From: Gemmatimonadota bacterium
Lineage (GTDB): Bacteria; Gemmatimonadota; Gemmatimonadetes; Longimicrobiales; Gaopeijiaceae
Assembly (NCBI GenBank): GCA_041390125.1
Contig: JAWKQN010000013.1
Span: 1 to 64,000 of the forward strand
Direction of reading: 5' to 3'
Length of the DNA stretch: 64,000 nt
In this document: positions 8,679 through 16,692 of the stretch, in pieces
How positions within the stretch are numbered: the first letter of the stretch is position 1
How the letters are laid out: every line of letters starts with the position of its first letter
The notes under the pieces: model-generated
What the model saw: only the letters and a program-made list of their open reading frames with translations
Database searches by the model: none
What the model was told of the DNA's origin: nothing
Made by a program: the position numbers and the translations under genes

Positions 8679-9629
8679 ATGACGGTCTCGCACATCCACG
8701 CCCGTCTCGTCGCGGGCTTCCTCGCGCTCCTGGTCTCGATGGCCACCGTGGGGGGCTGCGGGGATGCGGTGGGGCTCGACTACGGCGGGGGTCAATCCGA
8801 CCAGACCGTGGATGTGGGCGGCCGCACGCGCGAGTTCATCGCGTACGTGCCGCAGGGCCTCACACCGGGACAGCCGGCCCCCCTGCTCCTGGTCTTCCAC
8901 GGCGTGCCCATGGAAGCCGAGAACATGGTGCTGCTCACGTGGTTCAACGCGCACGCGGAGCGCACGGGCACCGTGGTCGCCTACATGCAGGCGGACGGGG
9001 ACGGCTGGGTGAGCGTGGGCGCACCGCCCGGCGCGGAGCCCACCGGGGAGCTGGGATACGTCGCCGCGGTGATCGACCGTATCGACGCGGACGTCGACAT
9101 CGATCGTTCGCGCGTGTATGCCGCGGGCTTCTCGAACGGCGGGCTGTTCACCCAACGCCTCGCCTGCCAGTTCGCGGACCGCATCGCGGGCATCGGTGTG
9201 GTCGGGGCCACCATCATCCTGCCGGTCGTGCAGGGCTGTGCTCCGAGTCGGCACATCCCTGTCATCGCCTTCCAGGGAGACCGCGATCCGTCGTTCCCGT
9301 GGGGCGAGATCGGTGCTTCGACCATCGCGGCCCTGGGGGGTGAGCAGAGCGCTCAGTTCTGGGCCGACCTGAACGACTGCGGTCTCGCGCACGACGTGAC
9401 CACGCTCCCGGACCTCGTGGATGACGCCACCACCGTGGAGCGGTGGAGCTGGCCGGGTTGCCCTGCGGACGGCCAGGTGGTCTTCCACCACATCGTCGGA
9501 GGCGGCCATACGTGGCCCGGCTCTCCCCTCAACCTCGGTGCCGAGCTCGGAGCCAAATCGCGCGATATCGATGCGAGCCGGATCATGCTCGACTTCCTCC
9601 TGCAGCAACGGTTGGGGAGCGGCGCATGA
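8679..9629 (+). CDS. Alpha/beta-hydrolase lipoprotein, PHB-depolymerase/feruloyl-esterase (LpqC) type
   Basis: Predicted exported esterase of 316 residues. An N-terminal hydrophobic segment ends in VGGC followed by GDA, a likely lipobox. The nucleophile elbow is GFSNGG (GxSxG) in YAAGFSNGGLFTQRLAC, the oxyanion-side motif is LLVFHGVPM, and the catalytic His is in GGGHTWPG. LpqC-like proteins hydrolyse polyhydroxyalkanoate or aromatic esters. Start taken at ATG 8679; an in-frame TTG at 8658 adds seven residues before a normal signal peptide. The stop overlaps the next ATG (ATGA). Confidence 0.82.
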   Translation: MTVSHIHARLVAGFLALLVSMATVGGCGDAVGLDYGGGQSDQTVDVGGRTREFIAYVPQGLTPGQPAPLLLVFHGVPMEAENMVLLTWFNAHAERTGTVVAYMQADGDGWVSVGAPPGAEPTGELGYVAAVIDRIDADVDIDRSRVYAAGFSNGGLFTQRLACQFADRIAGIGVVGATIILPVVQGCAPSRHIPVIAFQGDRDPSFPWGEIGASTIAALGGEQSAQFWADLNDCGLAHDVTTLPDLVDDATTVERWSWPGCPADGQVVFHHIVGGGHTWPGSPLNLGAELGAKSRDIDASRIMLDFLLQQRLGSGA

Positions 9630-10141
9630 GACGCCACGCGCTCACCGGTGCCTTCATCGCGGTCGGCCTGGCCGCGGTGGTCGCCCCAGCCCTCACTGCC
9701 CAACTGCACGTGGCCCCCGAGATCGTCCACTCCAGCCGGCGGAACGTGGGCCTGGGCGCGCGTGTGACCTGGGGCCTCACATCGGCGACCTGGCTGTACG
9801 CGGAGGCGCTGGAGTTCCTGCAGGACACGGACGGAGCGGCCGACCCGGGCGTCCAGGTGGACGCGAGCTATCGTGAGCTGGATCTGGGACTGATGGTGCT
9901 GGGTGATCGGCGGATGCTGCAGCCGTATGCGGGCGCCGGCGGCGGCTTTTTCTACAGCGCGCTGGCGCTCGAGCTGGACGGAGATCGGGCCGCGGTGGAT
10001 CGCACCGGGTGGTTGGGCCATCTCTTCTTCGGCCTGCGCGTGCCCCGGCGCTCCTTCACCCCGTACGCGGAGTTCCGCCGTGTCCTGAACGAAGGCGGAC
10101 AGTGGGTCTACGGAGGCGGAGTCGCGTTCCAGGTGCGCTGA
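9626..10141 (+). CDS. Small outer-membrane beta-barrel protein
   Basis: A 171-residue exported protein, translationally coupled to the esterase by ATGA. It has a signal peptide of about 26 residues ending ALTAQ. The rest is alternating hydrophobic/polar strands with glycine turns (ARVTWGLTSATWLYAEAL, PYAGAGGGFFYSALALEL, HLFFGLRVPRRSFTPYAEF) as in eight-stranded OmpA/OmpW-like barrels. The last residues GGVAFQVR lack a terminal aromatic, which is slightly unusual. No specific family recognised; a membrane partner for the esterase is conjecture. Confidence 0.7.
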   Translation: MRRHALTGAFIAVGLAAVVAPALTAQLHVAPEIVHSSRRNVGLGARVTWGLTSATWLYAEALEFLQDTDGAADPGVQVDASYRELDLGLMVLGDRRMLQPYAGAGGGFFYSALALELDGDRAAVDRTGWLGHLFFGLRVPRRSFTPYAEFRRVLNEGGQWVYGGGVAFQVR

Positions 10142-10272
10142 CCCGCGACCGCTACCGCGCGACCCGCCCCGTCCGCCCGGTGGAACCCCGTCTGCGGCTT
10201 TCCAGTAGTGAGGGGCCACGGCCGCCCGACCGGGGCGCGCCGCGCCGGACCCCCGCGAACCTGGATGCCACG

Positions 10273-10773
10273 ATGATCAGACGATCCCTCGTGCTCGCCG
10301 CGCTCGTCGCCCTGGGATGCTCCGCAGCGAACGGGGAGGCGGGTGCCAACGGCGGATCGGCGCCCGACACGGGGGCGGCCCCGGCGGGACCGTCGGGCCC
10401 TCGACCCCAGGCCGGGATGGCGTGGGTGATCTTCGGCACGGATACCGCGTTCGCGGAGGTGGCCCGCACAGCGGACGAGCGCGAGCAGGGCCTCATGGGC
10501 CGTACGGCGCTCGACCCGAACCACGGGATGATCTTCGTCTACGACGAGCCCGAGGTGCTGAGCTTCTGGATGCGCAACACGCTCATCCCGCTCGATGTGG
10601 CCTTCCTGGACCCGAGCTTCCGGATCACCGAGATCCAGACGATGGAGCCGGAGACCGAGAACCTGCACACCGCCCGCGAGCCGGCCCTGGCCGCGCTGGA
10701 GATGGACAAGGGCTGGTTCGCCGAGCGCGGGATCGGGCCGGGAGCCGTGGCGCGGATCGTCTGGGACCGGTAG
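10273..10773 (+). CDS. DUF192 domain lipoprotein
   Basis: A 166-residue protein. Residues 1-16 are a lipoprotein signal (VALGC), followed by a low-complexity Gly/Ala/Pro linker and a DUF192 domain: VARTADEREQGLMGRTALDPN, FWMRNTLIPLDVAFLD and ITEIQTMEPET are characteristic. DUF192 is a compact beta-barrel of unknown biochemical function found in secreted and membrane-attached proteins. Start at ATG 10273. It is 131 bp from the barrel gene upstream. Confidence 0.87.
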   Translation: MIRRSLVLAALVALGCSAANGEAGANGGSAPDTGAAPAGPSGPRPQAGMAWVIFGTDTAFAEVARTADEREQGLMGRTALDPNHGMIFVYDEPEVLSFWMRNTLIPLDVAFLDPSFRITEIQTMEPETENLHTAREPALAALEMDKGWFAERGIGPGAVARIVWDR

Positions 10774-10799
10774 GGACGATCGGGAGGGGCCGTCGTCCC
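10773..10799 (+). terminator. Candidate terminator hairpin after DUF192 gene
   Basis: A 7-bp stem (GGGACGA / TCGTCCC) with a 13-base loop begins at the last base of the DUF192 stop codon. GC-rich repeats follow to about 10865 (for example TCCCC-AACC-GGGGA at 10831-10844). No T-tract is present, so the assignment rests on structure and position. Confidence 0.3.
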
Positions 10800-10998
10800 G
10801 GGGCGGATCGAGCCGGGGGGTCGGCCGGGTTCCCCAACCGGGGAGGCCCCAAAGCCGGGGGCTCGCGTCTCAGCATCTGAGCCCGGTCCGCGCCCCACCC
10901 GGCACCGCCTGACCCGCGCGCCGCCGGTTTCCCGCCACTCGGATCGGAGACGCGTCTGCCCCGGGGCCGACGCCGGCAACCCCCGACCTGAGAACCCC

Positions 10999-11679
10999 AT
11001 GCGCAAGCTCCTGCTCTTCGCACCGATCCTGATCGCCTGGTCGCAGTTGGCCGCCTGCAACGTGTGCAAGGCATGCTTCGGGCTGGGCGGCACGGCCTAC
11101 CGTCCTGTCCCGGTCGCCATCGACGGCGGGCGTCAGGGGCTGCTCCCCATCCCCCAGGCCGCCGGCAACGCCCAGTGGGAGCTCGGCCCCGAGGCCGCGC
11201 TGGTCAGCTACGACGGCGGCTCCGACCTCGGCCTCGGCGGGAACGCGATCTGTGAGCTCACGGGCGAGCCGCTCAGCCTCGCGGGTGGCGCCACGGTCTA
11301 CTTCCCGGAAGCGGGCAATGCCTATGGTGCGCACGCCGGGGTCCGCTATGGCCGCGACCTCGATGGGCCGGTGGACGTCTTCGGGTCCGCCTCCGCCATC
11401 TGGAGCCGCTTCAGCTACGATGTGGACGACTACGAGATCCCCGACGAGGAGTTCGCCGGGCTCGGTGGTGGCGCAGCCGCGTTCCAGCAGTTCGGCGGCT
11501 TCAGCGGCAACGCCTACGGCGTCCGCCTGGGCGTGGGCGGCATCCTCTCGTCGAACGGGGAGCGCCGTTTCCGGCCCTATGGAGAGCTGGGCTACGACAT
11601 CTTCCTGTTCGGCGAGGACTTCGAGAACGAGATCCGCGCCGCCGCTGGGCTGAGCTTCGCGCTGGGCGGGCAGGAGTAG
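10999..11679 (+). CDS. Lipoprotein with outer-membrane barrel-like body
   Basis: A 226-residue protein of no recognised family. The signal peptide ends LAAC, giving a plausible lipobox, and the next residues include two more cysteines (CNVCKAC). The body is rich in Gly, Tyr and Phe with alternating strands (AGVRYGRDL, SASAIWSRFSYDVDDYEI, YGVRLGVGGILSSNGERRFRPYGELGYDIFLFG). This resembles a small outer-membrane barrel, which is odd for a lipoprotein. Possibly the first Cys is not lipidated and the protein is a normal porin-like barrel. Confidence 0.62.
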   Translation: MRKLLLFAPILIAWSQLAACNVCKACFGLGGTAYRPVPVAIDGGRQGLLPIPQAAGNAQWELGPEAALVSYDGGSDLGLGGNAICELTGEPLSLAGGATVYFPEAGNAYGAHAGVRYGRDLDGPVDVFGSASAIWSRFSYDVDDYEIPDEEFAGLGGGAAAFQQFGGFSGNAYGVRLGVGGILSSNGERRFRPYGELGYDIFLFGEDFENEIRAAAGLSFALGGQE

Positions 11680-11714
11680 CGCGCGGTACTTCGGCAGGTC
11701 GTCGCCGGAAAGCA

Positions 11715-11753
11715 CGAGGGGGTGGGTTGCGTACTCTGCAACCCACCCCCTCG
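11715..11753. terminator. Perfect 16-bp hairpin, bidirectional terminator candidate
   Basis: Arms 11715-11730 and 11738-11753 pair without mismatch around a 7-base loop (GTACTCT). The hairpin sits 36 bp after the stop at 11679 and about 195 bp after the end of the convergent gene at 11948. There is no T-run on either side. It is one of the strongest hairpins in the window. Confidence 0.5.
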
Positions 11754-11947
11754 CCGCGTCCTGGGGGGGCCTCGCGTCACCGCTGACGACACCGGTCCCG
11801 CGAGGCTGTGTTCGTATTCGCTTTCCCGGCGATCCCGGACGCGGACCGGGAGTCTATGGGATCGCTTCCAACGACGCCAGACGCGGATGCGGCACGATCC
11901 GGTAACGCGCTGCGGCCTATCGCCGGCGAGTCGATGGAAACATCTGA

Positions 11948-12634
11948 TCACCGACGGACGAGGCGGAATTCGCCCGTGTAGGGACCTGCGCAATCGTCGA
12001 CCGCGATCGTACCGAGCAGCGTTCGTCCCACGTCCTGGATGTCCGCCGTCAACGTGCCGATCCCGCCGCAGGGGTCGGTGAACCCCAGCGTGGCCTCGAG
12101 CTCGGCGCCCCGTACGGTGCCGGTGAGGGTGGCGCGACGCCCCTGACCGGTGCTGAACGTTCCCGTAAGGACGGAATCGACCTGGGAGATCACGTCGATC
12201 CGGGCCGAGACGTTGACGACGGTGGGTGTCGTGTAGGGACCCGTGAAGGCACCAGTGAGCTCGTGGCGCGCCGTCGCGCGGAACTCGCGCTCGAAGATCC
12301 CCGCGCTGGCGCGAAGCCGGTGTCCGGTGCCCAGCCCCGGACCTAGCGTCCACAGCGCGGCCGCGATCCCCGTGCTGTCGGTCAGCACGGACTCGGGGCT
12401 CACGCTCCCTCCGCCCTGCTGCACATCGAAGAAGATGCGGGCGAACGCGAACGGTTGACCGCGCTGATCCACGAGCCGCACGCGGATGCTGTCGCCGATC
12501 GGGCGCGCAACCGCACCGACGAGCACGGTGTCCCCTACCGCCTCCAGCGCGGTGGGAACCGGCGGGCCGCTCAAGTCATCGCCACAGGCCACGACCACCG
12601 CGAAGAGGACCAGTGCGACGAGTCGCATGCGCAT
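11948..12634 (-). CDS. Lipoprotein with N-terminal Ig-like (Big-type) domain
   Basis: A 228-residue predicted lipoprotein. The chosen start, ATG 12634, gives MRMRLVALVLFAVVVAC with the lipid Cys followed by GDD. Residues about 25-115 resemble a bacterial Ig-like domain (RVRLVDQRGQPFAFARI, SVSPESVLTDSTGIAAALW). The C-terminal half has a repeated LTGTF/LTGTV beta pattern (LTGTFSTGQGRRATLTGTV) and ends with DDCAGPYTGEFRLVRR. No enzymatic motif seen. It may be surface exposed. It faces the hairpin at 11715 at its 3' side. Confidence 0.68.
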   Translation of the reverse strand: MRMRLVALVLFAVVVACGDDLSGPPVPTALEAVGDTVLVGAVARPIGDSIRVRLVDQRGQPFAFARIFFDVQQGGGSVSPESVLTDSTGIAAALWTLGPGLGTGHRLRASAGIFEREFRATARHELTGAFTGPYTTPTVVNVSARIDVISQVDSVLTGTFSTGQGRRATLTGTVRGAELEATLGFTDPCGGIGTLTADIQDVGRTLLGTIAVDDCAGPYTGEFRLVRR

Positions 12635-13133
12635 GGTGGCAAGCCCCCGGGAGAGGTGAGGAGAAGGGGGCGAAGCATGACGCGGGGCTGGTAGACGTTC
12701 CAGACGCCTTCGGCTGCGAGGCTGCAACCAACCGGTAACGACCAGGTACGGACCCACGTCCGTTGCAGGCGAAGCACGAACGTGCCCTGCCACGTTCGGC
12801 CCAGATCGGCCCGGGACGCACCCGATTACGCTAGCGGCTGCTCACGGGACGGGCGTGGATCGCGACCACCGCTATCTCCCGGCGCTGGTTGAATCACAGT
12901 CGCCGCCCCGGGCCTTGCTCTGGGCTATCTCACCCACGCTCTGGAAACGCGCGAGGGCAGCATCGTCATACAGGGGTCGTGCCGCGGGGGTCCCGGCGGA
13001 GCATCGACGCCACGCGGGCGACGGTAACTCCACGGTACCGATCCGGCCACGGGTGGCCCAGGGATATTGCGCGTCGGGTCGCGCTCCGGAGATTGCGCAA
13101 CCGTCCGCTCCGTCGTCCATCCGACCTCCTATC
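12635..13133. other. Divergent intergenic region, 499 bp
   Basis: Separates the Ig-like lipoprotein (minus) from the membrane glycosyltransferase (plus), so it should contain both promoters. The open frame that extends upstream of 13134 has Arg/Ser/Ala-rich, non-globular translation and I do not count it as coding. No RNA gene, clear -35/-10 pair or strong palindrome was recognised. Confidence 0.5.
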
Positions 13134-15212
13134 GTGTCGGCACCTCGCACTCTCCTCGTCGTCGGTCTTGCCGCGCTGGCGTTCCTGCCCCTATCGGAGG
13201 GAGGCGGCGGCGGGGCGTTGACCCCGGGCGGTTGGGCGGGCCGGTGGGGCCTGGGACTGCTCCTCCCGTTGGCCGCGGCGCTGGTGGCGGGGACCCTGGC
13301 CGGACCCCGAGGGGGCCCGCGCGGCCTCCGCTCCACAGGCAGCGTCGCACGGCCCGGATCGAAGCGTGCAGCCGCGGACCCGCGGGTCGCGCCGGTGTCG
13401 TCGGAGACACTGCGCGGATGGACCCACGGGCTCGCGCTCATCGGACTCATCGCCTTCACGCTCTACGCCGTTCTCGCAGGCGTCGTCTTCGGAGCGGCCG
13501 CGCTTCACGTGGACGAGATGGTCCAGACGTTCCAGGCCCACATCTTCGCGTCCGGCCGACTCGCGCTGCCGACCCCGGCGCACCCGGAGTTCTCGTCCTC
13601 GCTCCTCGTGGTGGACGCCGAGGGGCGACGCTACGCGCAGTTCCCGCCCGGGGGAGCCGCGCTCCTCGCGCTCGGCGAGCTGCTGGGAGCCGCCTGGCTC
13701 ATCGGGCCGCTGTTCGGAGCGGTGACGGCGGTGGGGACCGGCGTGCTCGCGCGCGTGCTCGGGGAGTCGCGCGGACGCTCCCTGGCCGCAGCCGCGCTGC
13801 TGGCGACGTTCCCGTGGTTCGCCTTCAACGCCGCGACGCGCATGAACCACGTCCCCACCGCGGCCCTGCTCGTGGTCGCGGTGTCGCTCGCGCTGGCGGG
13901 CCTGCGCACGCCGGTGCCCGCGGGCCGCAGCCGTCTGCTCGCGTGCCTGGCCGGCGTAGCGTTCGGGCTGGCCGCTGCCATCCGGCCGCTCGATGCAGCC
14001 GCGTTCGCGGCCCCATTCGCCGTGTGGCACGCGCTGCGCTTCGCGCGAGGATCCGACGAGCGCGGCGCCGCGGTGGCGTTCGCCGCCGGGCTCCTGCTGG
14101 GCGGCGCCCCGTTGTTGCTATACAACACCATGCAACACGGCGGACCCTTCACCTTCGGCTACACCGTCCAGTGGGGCCCCAGCCACGGGCTGGGGTTCCA
14201 CGAAGCGCCGTGGGGACCGCCGCACACGGTGGGCCGCGGCCTCCTGTACTTGAACCACTACTTGCTGGACCTGCAGACCGTGCTGCTCGAGACCGGAGCG
14301 CCTGCGCTCCTGTTCGCGCTGCTCGCGATCCTGCTCGCGCCACCGCTCGCCCCGGCCGATCGCGCGGTGGGCTGTGGCGCGCTGCTGCTCCTGTTGGGCT
14401 ACTTCGCCTACTGGCACGACGGCAGCTACCTCGGTCCTCGCTTCCTGCTTCCTCTCGCCCCCGTCCTCGCGCTCTGGATCGTGCGACTCCCGCGCATCCT
14501 GGGAATACTGCGCGGCCGCTCACGCCGCCTCGAATGGGCCGGTGCCGCGGCGATCGTGGCAGTCCTGGTTCAGGGCTGGGTGGTGGGGGTGCCGGCCCGC
14601 GCGCGCGAGTATCGCGCTGCCTATGCGCTCCGGCGCCTCGACGTCCCGGCCGCCGTGACCGCCGCCGATGCCCGCGACGCCGTCGTGCTCGTGCCCGCGT
14701 CGTGGGGAAGCCAGGTCCTGGCCCGGCTGTGGGGACTCGGCGTCTCCCACAAGGATGCCCAGTGGCTGTTCGAGCGAGCCGATCTCTGCCGGCTGGACCA
14801 CGGGATCACGCAGCTCGAACACGCGCCCGGCGGAGGGCCGGCCGATCCCTTCGCGGTCCTGCTTCCGCTGGCGGACGACTCCCTGCGGCTGGGACCCTCC
14901 ACCCTCTCGGCCGACACGACCCAGCGCATGCTGAGGGGAGCCACCTATCCACCCGCGTGTGTGGCCCGCGCGCGCTTCGAACGCAGCGGCACCCTCTCGC
15001 TGCTGCCGTTCCTGGCCTCTTGGGAGCCGGACGGTCCGCTCTTCGTCCGCGACCTCCACGAGCGCGACCGCGTCCTGATCGCCGACCATCCTGATCGACG
15101 CTTCCTGGTCGCCCGTCCCTCGGGCGCCTCTCCGCATGGATTCACGCTCTCCCCGCTCGACTTCGATTCGGCCGGAGTCGTCTGGGCGTCGTGGGAGGCG
15201 GCGGTGCGCTGA
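13134..15212 (+). CDS. GT-C-like membrane glycosyltransferase (family 39/ArnT-like)
   Basis: A 692-residue integral membrane protein with roughly 11-13 hydrophobic segments. After the first membrane spans, ALHVDEMVQTFQAHIFASG places an acidic DE pair in the first large extracytoplasmic loop, as in GT-C transferases that use polyprenyl-phosphate sugars. It continues with RYAQFPPGGAALLALGELLG and NAATRMNHVPTAALLVVAV, typical of PMT/ArnT-like proteins, and has a soluble C-terminal domain of about 180 residues. Start taken at GTG 13134, which begins just before the first membrane span. Donor and acceptor unknown. Confidence 0.72.
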   Translation: MSAPRTLLVVGLAALAFLPLSEGGGGGALTPGGWAGRWGLGLLLPLAAALVAGTLAGPRGGPRGLRSTGSVARPGSKRAAADPRVAPVSSETLRGWTHGLALIGLIAFTLYAVLAGVVFGAAALHVDEMVQTFQAHIFASGRLALPTPAHPEFSSSLLVVDAEGRRYAQFPPGGAALLALGELLGAAWLIGPLFGAVTAVGTGVLARVLGESRGRSLAAAALLATFPWFAFNAATRMNHVPTAALLVVAVSLALAGLRTPVPAGRSRLLACLAGVAFGLAAAIRPLDAAAFAAPFAVWHALRFARGSDERGAAVAFAAGLLLGGAPLLLYNTMQHGGPFTFGYTVQWGPSHGLGFHEAPWGPPHTVGRGLLYLNHYLLDLQTVLLETGAPALLFALLAILLAPPLAPADRAVGCGALLLLLGYFAYWHDGSYLGPRFLLPLAPVLALWIVRLPRILGILRGRSRRLEWAGAAAIVAVLVQGWVVGVPARAREYRAAYALRRLDVPAAVTAADARDAVVLVPASWGSQVLARLWGLGVSHKDAQWLFERADLCRLDHGITQLEHAPGGGPADPFAVLLPLADDSLRLGPSTLSADTTQRMLRGATYPPACVARARFERSGTLSLLPFLASWEPDGPLFVRDLHERDRVLIADHPDRRFLVARPSGASPHGFTLSPLDFDSAGVVWASWEAAVR

Positions 15213-15577
15213 GGCCCTTGCGTCAGGGGGTCCGCGACACCGCGCTTCCCCAGGAAGACCCGAGGGTCAGAGCCGGTCCCCTCACGTAACGAACATCCGC
15301 CAGGTGTCGCGGCCATTCAGCGTGGCCGGCGCGCCACGGCAAGGGATTCCTCCCGCACGCTGAAGCCGTCTGCCACCTCCGGCTGTCAAGTGGGGGTCCT
15401 CCCCTTGGCCCTCCTGGCTCCCTTCGCTCCAATCCGGCGCTTGTTACCTTCGCGCGAAATTGCGCTCCGAACGTCACTTGGGCGCGGCAGGCGCATTCGC
15501 GGCAGCGTATCGCTCCAGCTGTTGACTCACCTCGCTGCACCGGATGGCCCTTCGTTTGCCCCCGTCGGTCCGTCGCC
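15213..15577. other. Intergenic region, 365 bp
   Basis: Lies between two same-direction genes. A TTGACT hexamer occurs at 15522-15527, but no good -10 is found 16-18 bp downstream. No hairpin with a T-tract and no RNA gene were recognised. Open frames on both strands have non-protein-like translations. Confidence 0.4.
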
Positions 15578-15976
15578 ATGTACGGACGACGCACACCGTG
15601 GGGAGCCGCGCTGCTCCTGTTCTCACTCGTCGGAGCGAGTGCCTGCGAGCCGCTCTGGGTGGTCGACCTCGAGCAGCCGATGCGCGAGATCCCCGAGGAG
15701 TACCTGCGCTGGTTCGGCGAGGTGGCCGAGTGCATGGGGCGGGAGCGGGACGCGACGCCAGAGCGCTTCCGCGTGATCCGCTGGTACGAGGGCGTGGAGA
15801 TCCGCAACCCTTCGGAAGGGAAGTATGCGCTCGGTCTGTGGGTGGAACCGCACAAGATCACCGTTCGCACGGACGTGGCGGACCTTGACTACGTGATCAA
15901 GCACGAGCTGGTGCACGAGCTGCTGCGGGACGGCAGCCACGAACAGCGCTTCTTCAAGCAGTGCGCAGGCGTCTGA
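15578..15976 (+). CDS. Small lipoprotein with HExxH zinc-peptidase-like motif
   Basis: A 132-residue predicted lipoprotein (signal ending GASAC, then EPLW). Near the C-terminus it has DLDYVIKHELVHELLRDGSH, an HExxH motif in a helical context, preceded by beta strands (KYALGLWVEPHKITVRTD). The fold looks like a minimal gluzincin/SprT-like core. The third zinc ligand could be His in DGSHEQRF. No family name can be assigned and activity is unproven. The small size and Cys at the C-terminal end (QCAGV) are notable. Confidence 0.66.
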   Translation: MYGRRTPWGAALLLFSLVGASACEPLWVVDLEQPMREIPEEYLRWFGEVAECMGRERDATPERFRVIRWYEGVEIRNPSEGKYALGLWVEPHKITVRTDVADLDYVIKHELVHELLRDGSHEQRFFKQCAGV

Positions 15977-16026
15977 GCTCGACGCGCGCCACGTGGTCGA
16001 ACCGTTCCGAGTTCGGGTGCGCCCTC

Positions 16027-16692
16027 CTAGAACGCGACCAGCAGCGTGATCCCGAACGTGCGGTCGCCCAGCGCGTGCGGTCCGAGATCATCGTCCAGCC
16101 ACAACCGCCGTCCCACCACCCGCAGACCCACCTGTCGTAGCCACAGCGTGGCGCCCGCATCCAGCCCGCCACCAACGCCACTCTCGGTATAGTCGAAGCC
16201 GAACAGCGCCGCGTCCGTACCAGCCACTGCGAAGCGACCCACGACAAACGGTATGAAGCGCACGTCGCCGGAGCCGGTCTCCGCCGCGATGCCGAGCCCG
16301 GCCGAGAACCCGTAGCCGCGGAACCGCTCGTCGGTCGCCAGCCCCGACGCGAAGGCGCCGCGCCCCTCCACGGTGAGACAGGGACGGAGGGGCCGATCCG
16401 CGACCAGCTCGACGGCCGCACCCAGGTCGTGCATGCCGCGCTCGGAGGCGCGGAAGTCGCGGTAGCGCCAGTCGGCTCCCACGCGGAGGGCCGCCGTCGG
16501 AGCCACCCACCCGCCGATCCCACCCGACCAGGCGCTCGTGCCCTCACCGCCGTCCTGCGCGACCCAGGCGAGCGGGATCTGCACACCGCCACCACGATCG
16601 GACCGCATGCCCAGGCAGGTCTGGCCCGCAAGAGCGAAGGGGAGGATCGCGGTCCCCACGAGGGCGAGCACCCCGATCCGCGAAGACCGCAT
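16027..16692 (-). CDS. Outer-membrane beta-barrel protein
   Basis: A 221-residue exported protein (signal ending ALAGQT). The body is a series of amphipathic strands (ALRVGADWRYRDFRASE, GYGFSAGLGIAAETGSG, VRFIPFVVGRFAVAGTD) and the C-terminus ends in the aromatic residue Phe (GITLLVAF), as required for BAM-dependent barrels. The ATG shares one base with the stop of the M30-like protease upstream, so the two are co-translated. Function unknown. Confidence 0.74.
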   Translation of the reverse strand: MRSSRIGVLALVGTAILPFALAGQTCLGMRSDRGGGVQIPLAWVAQDGGEGTSAWSGGIGGWVAPTAALRVGADWRYRDFRASERGMHDLGAAVELVADRPLRPCLTVEGRGAFASGLATDERFRGYGFSAGLGIAAETGSGDVRFIPFVVGRFAVAGTDAALFGFDYTESGVGGGLDAGATLWLRQVGLRVVGRRLWLDDDLGPHALGDRTFGITLLVAF

